The notes under the pieces were generated by a model, which worked only from the letters and a program-made list of their open reading frames with translations, was not told where the DNA came from and did not search any database. 49,281 nt of DNA from CAZPUI01 sp964415525 (lineage in GTDB: Bacteria; Acidobacteriota; Holophagae; Holophagales; Holophagaceae), in the NCBI GenBank assembly GCA_964415525.1, contig CAYQAS010000017.1, positions 1 through 49,281 of the forward strand. Reading direction: 5' to 3'. A program made the position numbers and the translations under genes. Below are positions 17,225-26,284 of this stretch, in pieces; the stretch's first letter is position 1; each line of letters begins with the position of its first letter.

Positions 17225-17691
17225 GCGATCCGCGCCTCCTCGCCTGGATCCTGGCGCCGCTGGCCCTGGGCGCGTGCCACCTGCTGGCGCCCTGGCCGGG
17301 ATTGCAGGCGGTGGCCCACGTTCTGCTCGTGCTCGGCATCGCCCCGGCCTTCCGCACACCCCTGGGCAGCGTGCTCTGGGCCTGCGCCGCCGGCTGGATG
17401 GCGGAATCCTCCCTGCACCTCTATCCCCGCCTTGGCGGCACGCCCATGGCGGATATGGCCATCGCCCTGTTGGCGTGGTGGATGCGAGCCAACTGGCCGC
17501 CGGAGAGCCGCACGGCCTTCTGGAGTCGCATGGGCATGCTCGCCGTGCTCCATCTCCTGGGGGTCCATCTGCTGGTTCGCCTTGCCGCCGGCTCCCACGC
17601 CTGGGGTTGGTCCTGGCTCTGGCCCCTCGTCGCCGTGCCACTCTGGGGCAGCCTCGCCTGGCACCTCCAGAGGGTGCCGGTCCGGAGGTAG
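17221..17691 (+). CDS. mreD: Rod shape-determining protein MreD-like membrane protein
   Basis: Small hydrophobic protein of 156 residues with about five membrane segments, as in MreD. Sequence similarity by eye is weak, which is normal for this family. Identity rests on size, topology and position between mreC (ATGA overlap) and mrdA (3 bases apart). Confidence 0.82.
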   Translation: MSDPRLLAWILAPLALGACHLLAPWPGLQAVAHVLLVLGIAPAFRTPLGSVLWACAAGWMAESSLHLYPRLGGTPMADMAIALLAWWMRANWPPESRTAFWSRMGMLAVLHLLGVHLLVRLAAGSHAWGWSWLWPLVAVPLWGSLAWHLQRVPVRR

Positions 17692-17694
17692 GCA

Positions 17695-19665
17695 GTGGAT
17701 GCACGGGCACGGCTCGTCCTCCAACGCCGACTGGCCTCCTCCCGGCAGGTGGTCTGGGTGCTCATCGGCGGGCTGATGACCTTCTACGCCTACGTTCAGC
17801 TGGGCCTCGGCAGCAAGTTCGCCGAGAAGGCCAAGGACCAGGCGGTGAAGAATCGGGTCATGCCCGCGCCTCGGGGCATCATCTACGACCGCAACGGGAA
17901 CAAGCTGGTGGACAACCACCGGGCCCTGCACTTGGTCATCCAGCGGGAGGACATCCCCTCCGACCCGGCCCAGATCGAGGCCGTGGCAGCCGCCCTGGAA
18001 CTGGAGCCGGACGTCCTGCGCCGAAAGATCGCCAATGCCCGCGCTGCCGCCGGCAACCGGATGGTGCTGCTCCAGGCCAATCTGGATGACGCCGGCATCG
18101 CCCGAGCCGAGCTGCTGCGGGCCCGCTTTCCGTTCCTCAACATCGATGTCGCGCCCCGGCGCAGCTACCTGGGCTCGGACCTTGCGGGGCACGCCTTGGG
18201 CTACGTGGGCGAGGTCAGCCCCGAGCGCCTGGAAAAGGAAAAGGGCCGCTATCAATCCGGCGAGATCATCGGCAAGTCCGGCTTCGAGGCGGGCCGCAAC
18301 GACCTGCTCAGGGGCGTGGACGGCACGAAGCGCATCCTCGTCAACAACCTCGGCAAAGAGATCGCCCTCTACGGCGTCCAGGAACCCACCCTGGGCACCA
18401 GCGTCTATCTGACCCTGGACGCGGGCCTCCAGCAGACCATCAAGGAGGCCTTCGGCGAGGAGAACGGCGCGGCGGTGGTCCTGGACCTGCGGGATGGCGG
18501 CGTCCTGGCCTACCACAGCGCCCCCACCATCGATCCCAACGCCTTTCTCCAGAAGATGACCCAGGCAGAGGTCGATCACTACATGCGCAACCCCACGCAG
18601 CCCATGTACAACCGGGTCATCAGCGGGCGCTATCCACCCGGCTCCACGTTCAAGCTCCTGATGGCGATCGCGGCGCTGGAGAAGGGCATCATCACGCCGG
18701 ACACGCGATTCAGCTGCTCGGGTTCCAAGAGTTTCTACGGCCATGTGCACCGCTGCGACGCGGTCCACGGCAGCGTCAATCTGGTCGAGGCGATCGCCCA
18801 CAGCTGCGACATCTATTTTTTCGAGCTGGCCAATGCGGGACGCCTCGACGTGGACGACATCCACGCCGCCGCCGTGAAATACGGCATCACGGAACGCACG
18901 GGCATCGACCTTCCGAATGAAAAGCCATCCTTGGTTCCAAGCCGGGAGTGGGTCAAGAAGGCGCGGCCCAAGGAGCCTAAGTGGCAGCTCGGCGAGACCA
19001 TCAGCGTCGCCATCGGCCAAGGGGCCAATAGTCTTACGCCGCTGTCTCTGGCGCGCTTCTACGCCATGCTCGGCACCCGGGGCAAGCTGCTCACCCCGCA
19101 CCTCCTCCTGGGCAAGCAGAACGACAGGACCGGCAAGCTGGAACCCGCTCCAGTGCCCACGCCACGGGAGACGGGCCTCGATCCCAAGATCTGGACCTAT
19201 TTGGACGAGGGCTTGGCCCAGGTGATGAAGGTCGGCACCGCCAAGGCCATGGCGATGCCTGACCTGACGATGTGCGGCAAGACCGGCACCGCTCAGGTGG
19301 CGAAGTTCGTAGACAAGGCCCACTACGCCAAGCAGGCCAAGAACCTGAAGGACCACGCCTGGTTCGCGGGCTATGCGCCGCGCGAGAACCCGCAGATCGC
19401 CTGGGCCATCATCGTGGAGAACGGCGGTTTCGGCGGCAGCACCGCCGCCCCCATCGCCAAGAAGCTCTGCGAATACTGGTTCAAGCAGCGCGCCGTGAAA
19501 CCCCTCCCTCCGCCCCGGGAACGCCTGTCCGACAGCTTCTTCCTGGAGAATCAAAACCGCGAGCAGGAAGGGGAGAAGGAGAAGGGCAAGGATGGCGAGA
19601 AGCCGACCGCCCCCCTCCCGACCCAACCGCCACCGGCGCCTCCGGCCAAGAAGGAGGGCGCATGA
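17695..19665 (+). CDS. mrdA: Penicillin-binding protein 2 (elongasome transpeptidase)
   Basis: Cross-links lateral-wall peptidoglycan; works with RodA. The 656-residue protein has one N-terminal membrane helix (about 18-38), the pedestal domain with APRGIIYDRNGNKLVDN, and the transpeptidase domain. Catalytic motifs are S317-T-F-K320, S370-C-D372 (the SxD form usual in PBP2) and K529-T-G-T. The start is GTG 17695, with GGAGG 6 bases upstream. The last 55 residues are a charged then Pro-rich tail. It overlaps rodA by 4 bases. Confidence 0.95.
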   Translation: MDARARLVLQRRLASSRQVVWVLIGGLMTFYAYVQLGLGSKFAEKAKDQAVKNRVMPAPRGIIYDRNGNKLVDNHRALHLVIQREDIPSDPAQIEAVAAALELEPDVLRRKIANARAAAGNRMVLLQANLDDAGIARAELLRARFPFLNIDVAPRRSYLGSDLAGHALGYVGEVSPERLEKEKGRYQSGEIIGKSGFEAGRNDLLRGVDGTKRILVNNLGKEIALYGVQEPTLGTSVYLTLDAGLQQTIKEAFGEENGAAVVLDLRDGGVLAYHSAPTIDPNAFLQKMTQAEVDHYMRNPTQPMYNRVISGRYPPGSTFKLLMAIAALEKGIITPDTRFSCSGSKSFYGHVHRCDAVHGSVNLVEAIAHSCDIYFFELANAGRLDVDDIHAAAVKYGITERTGIDLPNEKPSLVPSREWVKKARPKEPKWQLGETISVAIGQGANSLTPLSLARFYAMLGTRGKLLTPHLLLGKQNDRTGKLEPAPVPTPRETGLDPKIWTYLDEGLAQVMKVGTAKAMAMPDLTMCGKTGTAQVAKFVDKAHYAKQAKNLKDHAWFAGYAPRENPQIAWAIIVENGGFGGSTAAPIAKKLCEYWFKQRAVKPLPPPRERLSDSFFLENQNREQEGEKEKGKDGEKPTAPLPTQPPPAPPAKKEGA

Positions 19666-20750
19666 GAGAGCGGCTCAAGGCGGTCGATCCGTATCTCATG
19701 GGCCCCATGCTCATGCTCATGGTCATGGGACTCTTGAGCATCTACTCCGCGGGTCGTGGCACGCCCCATGCCACCAAGTGGATCAGCCAGTCCATCTGGA
19801 ACCTCGCGGGACTGGTGGCCATGGTCTACGTGGGTGGCCTGAGCACCCGCCGAGTCTTCCAGAACAGCGCCGTCTTCTACATCCTGGGTCTGGTGGCGCT
19901 GGTACTCGTGCTGGTGGCAGGCAAGAAGATGGGCGGCGCCCAGCGCTGGCTCAATCTGGGGATCATCACCCTCCAACCCTCGGAGCTGATGAAGTGGGTC
20001 ACCCTGCTCTTCGTATCGCACCGCCTGGGGTCCCGGCCCCCAGAGCACTGGACGAACTGGGAACTGGCGGGCGTCGGTGGGCTGGTCCTCTTCCCCATGC
20101 TCCTGATCCTCAAGCAGCCCGACCTGGGCATGGCCCTCAGCTTCGTTCCCATCCTGCTGCTGATGCTCCTCATCCGAGGGGTGCGTGTCCGCCTCATGGC
20201 CCTGGCGGTGGCGCTAATGGCGTTGCTGGGTACGGTGGCCTGGAACACGGGGCTCATCCATGACTACCAGAAGAAGCGGGTCTACTACTGGCTGCATCCG
20301 GACGAGGACGCGCAGAAGAAAAATTACCAGGTGAACCAGTCCCGCACAGCCATCGGCGCCGGGGGCTGGTTCGGACAGGGCTTCACCAGCGGTAGCCAGA
20401 CTCAGCTGGACTTCCTGCCGGTCAAGACCTCCGACTTCGTGTTCGCCTCCTGGGCGGAAGAACGCGGGTTCGTAGGAGTCATCTTCGCCCTGAGCCTCTT
20501 CGGCATTCTTGTGGGGCGCATGCTGGACCTGGCGCGAAGCGCCCGGAGCGCCGCCGAGATGTACTTCGCGGCGGGCTGCGCTTGGCTCTTCACCATGCAC
20601 ATCTTCGTCAACGTGGGCATGGTGGCGGGCCTCCTGCCGAACAAGGGCATCGTGCTTCCCTTCTTCAGCTACGGCGGCAGCAGCACCCTTAGCTACTTCC
20701 TGGCCCTGGGCGTCATCCTCAACATCCATCGCGCGACGAAGGTGAAGTAG
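19662..20750 (+). CDS. rodA: Peptidoglycan glycosyltransferase RodA
   Basis: SEDS-family polymerase that makes glycan strands from lipid II, paired with PBP2. The 362-residue protein has about ten membrane segments and the SEDS signatures AQRWLNLGIITLQPSELMK, KQPDLGMAL, KTSDFVFASWAEERGFVG and the C-terminal GIVLPFFSYGGSS. Its ATG overlaps the mrdA stop (ATGA), so the pair is translationally linked. It is the last gene of the elongation operon. Confidence 0.96.
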   Translation: MRERLKAVDPYLMGPMLMLMVMGLLSIYSAGRGTPHATKWISQSIWNLAGLVAMVYVGGLSTRRVFQNSAVFYILGLVALVLVLVAGKKMGGAQRWLNLGIITLQPSELMKWVTLLFVSHRLGSRPPEHWTNWELAGVGGLVLFPMLLILKQPDLGMALSFVPILLLMLLIRGVRVRLMALAVALMALLGTVAWNTGLIHDYQKKRVYYWLHPDEDAQKKNYQVNQSRTAIGAGGWFGQGFTSGSQTQLDFLPVKTSDFVFASWAEERGFVGVIFALSLFGILVGRMLDLARSARSAAEMYFAAGCAWLFTMHIFVNVGMVAGLLPNKGIVLPFFSYGGSSTLSYFLALGVILNIHRATKVK

Positions 20751-20973
20751 GTCAGAGGGCCTGGGCTCTGGAAATCCAGATGATCACCCCGCTTCGGCCA
20801 GCGATGGTCGGCGCTACGCGCCGGAGCGGAACCTGAAGCGATCCGACACGGAGAACCTAGAGGGTTCGACTGACGCAGATATGACCAGCCCCGAAGCAGA
20901 ATCAGCCCGGGGCCTGAAGATGCCGAAGGAACGAGGACATCTCGATCTGCTCTGCTTACGCCCAGGTGCCCTC

Positions 20974-23139
20974 ATGAAGCCCGTTGCTGCTTCCCTTTGG
21001 TCATTCGTCGCTGCCGTTCTCGCAGCCGCCCCTCCAGAGCGGGACGACATCTTCAAACTCCTCGATACACCCGTCCTCACCTCCACCCGGACCCGGGTCA
21101 GAGTGGACCGGGCCCCTGCCACCGTCCTGGTGATCACCCGGGAACAGATCCAGCAGCGGCGTTACCACGCCCTTGTGGATGTCCTGCGGGACCTGCCGGA
21201 CATCAAGGTCGACGAAGCGAGCGACTACGTGGGGTATCACTCGGTCACCGTGCGGGGGCTTCGGGGATTCAGCACCCAGAAGCTGCTGATCCTCCTCAAC
21301 GGGGTGCGCATCAGCGGCCCCACCAATGAGCCTGTCCCGCTTCTGGACAATTTCCCGGTGCACATGGTCCAGCGGATCGAAGTGGTGTATGGCCCGGGTT
21401 CGGCCCTGTATGGCGCGGATGCGTTCTCCGCAGTGATCAACCTCATCGTCCAGGTCACTGGGCGGCAGGAAGTCCAGGCCACCCTGGCGGGAGGAACGGG
21501 CGGATGGGGCATCGGCCAGGTCTTTGCCGAGCAGCCCCTCTCGGGTGGCTCGAGCCTCCTCCTGAGTGCGAATGTCGCACGTGAGTTTCCGGATGATCTG
21601 GCGTCCCGCTTCCCGGAGGACTACGCAGGCGTGGCAAAGTGGCCCACCCTCCCCACCTCGCAACCCGTAAGGCCGACCTTCGAGGCTCCCGTACGATCCG
21701 GGTCGGTCCTGGCCTCGCTGGATGGCGCTCCCTTCACCGCCAACCTCTTCCATCGCCGAGCCCTCTACCCCTCCAACACGGCCAACCGGCCCGATGGCGC
21801 GGTCTACAACGCGGATGTCTTCCTGCAGATGGAGCTCACCACCCTGAGCCTGGAGTACCGAGAGACGTTCGGCCAGATCTCCAGCCGGAGCACCCTCGTC
21901 GGCCAGCGGCTCGCCTACGACCCCTTGTCCAACTTCCGCAACCTGTTCACGGGCTTCAACCACGGTTACAAGTACGGCTACAGCACCAGCAGCCGCTTTG
22001 AGCAACAGTTCACGGGCCCCCTCGGTGACAAGCTGATCCTGACGGGCGGGGCCTTCCTGGAAGAGAGCAACGCCATCCCCCAGTTGCCGGAACTGGACGA
22101 GCCCTTCCGGGATGCTCCCGGTACCAAACCGAAGCTCCTGAACAGCCGCCTAGACGCGGAAGTGTTCCGCGTGCGGGACACCCAGTGGGGCGCCTACGGC
22201 CAAGTGGAATACCGACCGATGGACGCCATCTATGCCGTCGGAGGGCTGCGGCTGGACCAAAGTGAGCGGTACGGACGTACCGTGAATCCCCGGCTGGGCC
22301 TCATCTACACGCCGCACCCCCGCTGGACGGCGAAGCTGCTTCACGGACAGGCCTTCCTGGCCCCGTCTCCCTTCGACGCCTTCGCCTACTACGGTGCCTT
22401 CCAGCCTGATGGGAAAGGTGGATTCGCCGCTCCCTTCATGCACCTGCCCAATCCAGGGCTCCAGCCCCAGCGCCTCCACACAACGGAGGCCACCCTCCGC
22501 ACCGCCCTCTCCCGCCACCTGAGCCTCAACCTCACGGCCTACCGGACGCGGGTGGACAGCCTCTACATCCAGGCACAGGACGATCCGGCGACGGGCCTCT
22601 ACCAGAACCGGTTCCTGGGATGGCCCGTGGGCTATGTGGAAATCTTCAAGAATCAGGGAGAAGCCCACATGAACGGCTTCACCCTCCGCATGGATTACCT
22701 GCGCACGTCCGGTGAAGGGCACAAAATCCACGCCTCGGCATGGATCTCCCACCTGGACGGGAAGATCGCGGATGCGCTGAGTCGGTTCGAGCAGGTGGAA
22801 TTGCCGAACATCGCCCCCTGGACTGCGCACGCGAGCCTGGATCTCACCTGGGGTGCTCTCACCTTCAATCCCCGCCTGAACTGGATCGGACGCCAGCGCC
22901 TGCTGGATATGGAACCGGGCGACCTCACGAAACGGCGAAGCATCGTCGGCTACCTGCGCCTGGACCTTGCCCTCGGATTCCAGCTGACCCCGCACCTGGA
23001 GGGTTTTATCAACGTGCAGAACGGCCTGGATGCGACCTATCGCAACATCAGTCCCCAGTCCAATCTCAATCCCATCGAGTTCGTGGGGACTCCCCAGCCG
23101 CCCCGCCGCGTCCTCCTTGGGCTCCGCGGACAGTTCTGA
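20974..23139 (+). CDS. TonB-dependent outer-membrane receptor
   Basis: Outer-membrane active-transport receptor of 721 residues. A signal peptide (MKPVAASLWSFVAAVLAAAP) is followed by a plug domain with ATVLVITREQIQQRRYHALVD, VTVRGLRGFSTQKLLILLNG and VQRIEVVYGPGSALYGADAF, and then a beta-barrel of about 550 residues ending in a terminal Phe. ATG 20974 begins the signal peptide; an earlier in-frame ATG at 20881 would bury it. No carboxypeptidase-like N-terminal domain is present. The substrate is unknown; plug motifs resemble catecholate or cobalamin receptors generally. The stop lies 3 bases from the end of the convergent integrase gene. Confidence 0.92.
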   Translation: MKPVAASLWSFVAAVLAAAPPERDDIFKLLDTPVLTSTRTRVRVDRAPATVLVITREQIQQRRYHALVDVLRDLPDIKVDEASDYVGYHSVTVRGLRGFSTQKLLILLNGVRISGPTNEPVPLLDNFPVHMVQRIEVVYGPGSALYGADAFSAVINLIVQVTGRQEVQATLAGGTGGWGIGQVFAEQPLSGGSSLLLSANVAREFPDDLASRFPEDYAGVAKWPTLPTSQPVRPTFEAPVRSGSVLASLDGAPFTANLFHRRALYPSNTANRPDGAVYNADVFLQMELTTLSLEYRETFGQISSRSTLVGQRLAYDPLSNFRNLFTGFNHGYKYGYSTSSRFEQQFTGPLGDKLILTGGAFLEESNAIPQLPELDEPFRDAPGTKPKLLNSRLDAEVFRVRDTQWGAYGQVEYRPMDAIYAVGGLRLDQSERYGRTVNPRLGLIYTPHPRWTAKLLHGQAFLAPSPFDAFAYYGAFQPDGKGGFAAPFMHLPNPGLQPQRLHTTEATLRTALSRHLSLNLTAYRTRVDSLYIQAQDDPATGLYQNRFLGWPVGYVEIFKNQGEAHMNGFTLRMDYLRTSGEGHKIHASAWISHLDGKIADALSRFEQVELPNIAPWTAHASLDLTWGALTFNPRLNWIGRQRLLDMEPGDLTKRRSIVGYLRLDLALGFQLTPHLEGFINVQNGLDATYRNISPQSNLNPIEFVGTPQPPRRVLLGLRGQF

Positions 23140-23142
23140 GGC

Positions 23143-24114
23143 TTACAGCCGGTCCAAGGGACTCGCCACCCCCATCCCCCCGCGGTTGAGCACGTGGGTA
23201 TAGATCATGGTCGTCTGGACATCCTTGTGCCCAAGCAGTTCCTGGATCGTGCGGATGTCCTGACCGGAGGCCAGCAGGTGGGTGGCGAAGGAGTGGCGCA
23301 GGATATGGGGCGTGACGGGCTTGGCAATCTCTGCGGCCCGGGCCGACTCGCGCACCGCCCGCTGGACGCTCTCCGCCAGGATGTGGTGGCGGCGTGTCTT
23401 TCCTGAGCGAGGATCCACCGAGCGGTTCCCGGAGGGGAAGACGAACTGCCACCCCCAGGCCCGCCCCGCCGTGGGGCTCTTCAGGGAGAGCGCATCCGGC
23501 AGCAGCGCCTCCCCGAAGCCCTCGGCCAAGTCCTTTTCGTGCAGCGCCTTCACATTCAGGAGATGTTCTCGAAGCGGAGCCACAAGCGAGGCCGGCAACA
23601 TGGTGACCCGATCCTTGCGCCCCTTGCCTTCCCGCACCACCAACTCCAGGCGGTCAAAATCCAGATCCTTCACCCGCAGCCGCAACCCCTCCATCAGGCG
23701 CAGCCCGGATCCGTACAGGAGGCGCAGGATCAGCCCCATGCTCCCCCGCGCCTGGTTCAGCAACTGCATCACCTCCCCCCGGCTCAGCACCACCGGAAGC
23801 CGCCGAGCCTCCTTGGCCTGCACGATCTCCTGAAGCCAGGGCAGATCCACGTCCAGCACTCTCCGGTACAGGAAGAGAAGGGCCGCCTTGGCCTGGTTCT
23901 GCGTTGCACTCGAAACGCTTCGTTCCGTGACCAAATTGGAGAGGAAGCACTCCACCTCGGATGCCCCCATCTCCAGGGGGTGCCGCTTGTCATGAAAATG
24001 GATGAACCGCCGGATCCACTCGACGTACGCCCGCTCGGTGCGCAAGCTGTAGTGCCTCAGGCGTACCGCTTCCCGCACCTGATCCAGCAACCGCGGTCCT
24101 TCCGATTTCGACAT
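23143..24114 (-). CDS. intI: Integron-type integrase (tyrosine recombinase)
   Basis: Site-specific recombinase of 323 residues. Catalytic residues of the tyrosine recombinase family are all present: R139, K164, H270-x-x-R273, H296 and Y305. Between boxes I and II, at about residues 193-245, is the extra segment that separates integron integrases from XerC/D (GFGEALLPDAL, then AWGWQFVFPS, DPRSGKTRRHH). The C-terminal sequences KPVTPHILRHSFATHLL and DIRTIQELLGHKDVQTTMIY and the NRGG ending are also typical of IntI. A GGAGG site is 4 bases before the ATG. The upstream DNA (24115-24160) is AT-rich, with a TATATT box in the minus direction. No attI or attC core was found beside it. Confidence 0.92.
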   Translation of the reverse strand: MSKSEGPRLLDQVREAVRLRHYSLRTERAYVEWIRRFIHFHDKRHPLEMGASEVECFLSNLVTERSVSSATQNQAKAALLFLYRRVLDVDLPWLQEIVQAKEARRLPVVLSRGEVMQLLNQARGSMGLILRLLYGSGLRLMEGLRLRVKDLDFDRLELVVREGKGRKDRVTMLPASLVAPLREHLLNVKALHEKDLAEGFGEALLPDALSLKSPTAGRAWGWQFVFPSGNRSVDPRSGKTRRHHILAESVQRAVRESARAAEIAKPVTPHILRHSFATHLLASGQDIRTIQELLGHKDVQTTMIYTHVLNRGGMGVASPLDRL

Positions 24115-24234
24115 ACGGCCTCCGGCAAGGCGAATATAAAGCGAATTTTATTCTTCGTCCAGCCCTCAGACCAATCCGTCTTGATTTCAGCCACGAATCC
24201 ACCCCAGCTACCTTCCCTCGAGAGCCCGACTGCC

Positions 24235-24465
24235 ATGACTGCCCTGCCCAACCACACCTGTCCTCTCTGCGGCAAACCGAATGAGTGTGCGGCTGCCAAG
24301 TTCGGGCGCCACGATGTCGATTGCTGGTGCGCCCACGCCACATTCAACCCCGCCTCCCTCGCCTTGATCCCGGAAGCCCAGCGAAACAAGGCCTGCATCT
24401 GCCAAACATGTGCCCAGCAGCCACCGCAGGCCATCGCGGTTAACCCCTCGGATGCCCCCAAATGA
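24235..24465 (+). CDS. Cysteine-rich CWC-type small protein
   Basis: A 76-residue protein with many cysteines: CPLCG near the N-terminus, a DCWC motif near residue 32, and CICQTC near residue 57. This arrangement fits the Cys-rich CWC family, small probable zinc-binding proteins of unknown role. It is divergent from the integrase gene across a 120-base gap. Its stop overlaps the thioesterase ATG (ATGA), so the two are probably co-expressed. Confidence 0.8.
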   Translation: MTALPNHTCPLCGKPNECAAAKFGRHDVDCWCAHATFNPASLALIPEAQRNKACICQTCAQQPPQAIAVNPSDAPK

Positions 24466-24905
24466 CTCCACCAGATCCCATCCATTCCGAATTCCCGATT
24501 CAGTTCGAGGTCCAGATCGATTGGAGTGAAGTCGACGCCTTCGGCCACATCAATAACCTAGCCATCATGCGTTATGTCCAGTCCACACGTGTACATGCGA
24601 TGGAGCACATCGGCATGATGCAGCACCATGCCACCACCGGAATTGGGCCGATACTCGCCACGACCTCATGCCAATTCAAGAAACAGCTCTACTACCCAGG
24701 CACTGTGACGATCTTCGCGAAGATCGATCACATCAAGACCACCAGTTTCCAGATGAATCATATCGTCATGAACGAGGCACAGGAGATCGTTGCTGAAGCC
24801 CACGATGTCCTGGTTGTTTTTGACTTCAACAAGAATTCAAAGTGCCCCATACCCCCCTCATTCCGAGACAAGCTCCTCTCGCTTGGCGCCTCGGATGCCC
24901 GCTAA
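24462..24905 (+). CDS. Acyl-CoA thioesterase, hotdog fold (4HBT/YbgC-like)
   Basis: Predicted to hydrolyse acyl-CoA thioesters. The 147-residue protein has the 4HBT active-site signature W21-SEVDAFGHINN with D25, H29 and N31, followed by the long helix IMRYVQSTRVHAMEHIG and the strand FKKQLYYPGTVTIF. The length is usual for the family. Codon use is less GC-biased than in the neighbouring housekeeping genes. It overlaps the CWC gene by 4 bases. Confidence 0.88.
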   Translation: MTPPDPIHSEFPIQFEVQIDWSEVDAFGHINNLAIMRYVQSTRVHAMEHIGMMQHHATTGIGPILATTSCQFKKQLYYPGTVTIFAKIDHIKTTSFQMNHIVMNEAQEIVAEAHDVLVVFDFNKNSKCPIPPSFRDKLLSLGASDAR

Positions 24906-25058
24906 AGGCGGGGATGCATCGATCAGGGCTTCCACCACCAGGAGCTCAACACCATCCCGCTGAAGCATCGAATTACCCATTCTATAGAGCCCATCAAACT
25001 CAAGAATCAGGAAGCACAATCAATCCTTCCGCATCATTCAAAAACCGAGAGGTCCCCA

Positions 25059-25223
25059 GTGGCAAAGACCATCGCTCAAATTGAAAAAAAGAAGCGAGAA
25101 ACCGAGAAGCGAAAGAAGCTCGAAAAGGCCATTCTCAAGATCGCTGCCGAAATGCCTGATGAAGCCGCTGGGCCGAAATCGACGCAGCCGACGACCGGGG
25201 ATCCCATCAAGGCAAAGCCCTGA
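25059..25223 (+). CDS. Small Lys/Glu-rich helical protein (54 aa, GTG start)
   Basis: A short GTG-initiated frame with a GAGAGG site 6 bases upstream (25047-25052). It begins MAKTIAQIEKKKRETEKRKK, a charged helix or coiled coil, and ends in a Pro/Thr-rich tail. It aligns well with the 60-residue protein at 38963-39145, which begins MAKTNFQFEKRKRELDKKKK and also uses GTG. That similarity is the main reason to accept it. Function unknown; nucleic-acid binding is only a guess from charge. Confidence 0.6.
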   Translation: MAKTIAQIEKKKRETEKRKKLEKAILKIAAEMPDEAAGPKSTQPTTGDPIKAKP

Positions 25224-25324
25224 GGGCACTTCAACACCAGGCAGGCGCACCAACCAAGCCGCGAAGCCGTCCCTTCCCAGAATTCACGAATCAAACATCC
25301 GTCCTTGAAAGAGACCGACACCCC

Positions 25325-25987
25325 ATGGACCGTTCTTCGCGAAGTCGGCTCAGTCCCAGCCTGCTCCCCCAATTTGCGGGTGCGACCCTGTTCGATGCCA
25401 TCGCCAGGACGGTCTGCAATGCCAACTGCCTGCCGCGAAAGGAGCTCTACGAGGCCTGGGAAGTGGCTCGAAGGGTCCGCCGACGCTTCCGGGGGCGGCG
25501 CATCGTGGACTTGGCCTGTGGCCACGGCCTCCTGGCTCAACTGCTCCTCCTCCTGGATGACACCTCTCCGAAGGCTTGGGCGGTGGACCTCCGGATTCCC
25601 AGGAGCGCCGCGCTCCTGGAAACAGCCCTAAGTCAGGCATGGCCGCGCCTGGAAGGGAGGACTCACTTTGTGGAGGCAGACCTGCGCGGCGTGGCGCTTT
25701 TTCCCGACGATCTCATCGTCTCAGCCCACGCCTGTGGCGGGCTGACGGACCTGATTTTGGATCGGGCCATGGAAGCGCGAGCCCGAGTCGCTGTTTTGCC
25801 CTGTTGCCATGACTTGAAGCTGGGGGACCTCGGCGGCCTGGAGGGCTGGATGGATGGTCCCTTGGCCATGGATGCCACCCGCGCATCGCGGCTGCGCGCG
25901 GGCGGGTATCGTGTCTTTACCCAAGTAATTCCGGGCGATATCACCCCGAAAAACAGGCTTCTGATGGCGGAGCCTGAAATAGCCTGA
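25325..25987 (+). CDS. SAM-dependent methyltransferase, Methyltransf_32-like
   Basis: A 220-residue predicted methyltransferase. SAM-binding motif I is IVDLACGHGLLA at residues 60-71, and a second acidic position is WAVDLR near 85. The pair HACGGLTD at 135-142 and LPCCH at 158-162 resembles the family that includes eukaryotic METTL25/RRNAD1 (Methyltransf_32) rather than ordinary bacterial class I enzymes. The substrate is unknown. The ATG has only a weak ribosome site, and the gene stands alone between two short gaps. Confidence 0.75.
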   Translation: MDRSSRSRLSPSLLPQFAGATLFDAIARTVCNANCLPRKELYEAWEVARRVRRRFRGRRIVDLACGHGLLAQLLLLLDDTSPKAWAVDLRIPRSAALLETALSQAWPRLEGRTHFVEADLRGVALFPDDLIVSAHACGGLTDLILDRAMEARARVAVLPCCHDLKLGDLGGLEGWMDGPLAMDATRASRLRAGGYRVFTQVIPGDITPKNRLLMAEPEIA

Positions 25988-26284
25988 ATCGGCGAACCGA
26001 CCTAGAACAGAATCAAACACATCTGCAGCGGCTCCCCCTCGAATTGCGGGAACCGAAAATATGAGATGGGCAGGCCGCACTTCCATCGAGGCAAGGTCCC
26101 TCTGTCAGAACAGCCCTACACCTCGACCGCAGCCCATGTGTGTGTGGGGGGGCGAGTGAGGTAGCACTCCAAACGAGAGTGGTCTTCGCCCTGCAGTTCC
26201 CCTGTGTTGCAGGGAGAATGTGCATTAATTTCACGAATTGCCCAAAGGGTTGTCCAAAATAGAGCCTGTTCCCAGAGGTGATTC
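25988..26284. other. Intergenic region without recognised gene
   Basis: About 297 bases between the methyltransferase and a lipoprotein gene. Composition is close to 50-55% GC, lower than the genes. A GTGTGTGTGGGGGGG run lies near 26138-26152. Short frames on both strands have random-looking translations. It probably contains the promoter of the lipoprotein gene. Confidence 0.5.

Noticed and set aside
17014..19626. 870-codon minus-strand frame opposite mrdA
   Set aside because: Antisense to a PBP2 with all catalytic motifs.
20751..20973. Cobalamin riboswitch before the TonB-dependent receptor
   Set aside because: No recognisable B12-box sequence; only a short GC-rich imperfect hairpin near 20789-20826.
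24115..26284. Integron cassettes beside intI
   Set aside because: Heptamers such as GCTCAAC near 24943 match one half of an attC core, but no GTTRRRY partner or intervening inverted repeats were found.
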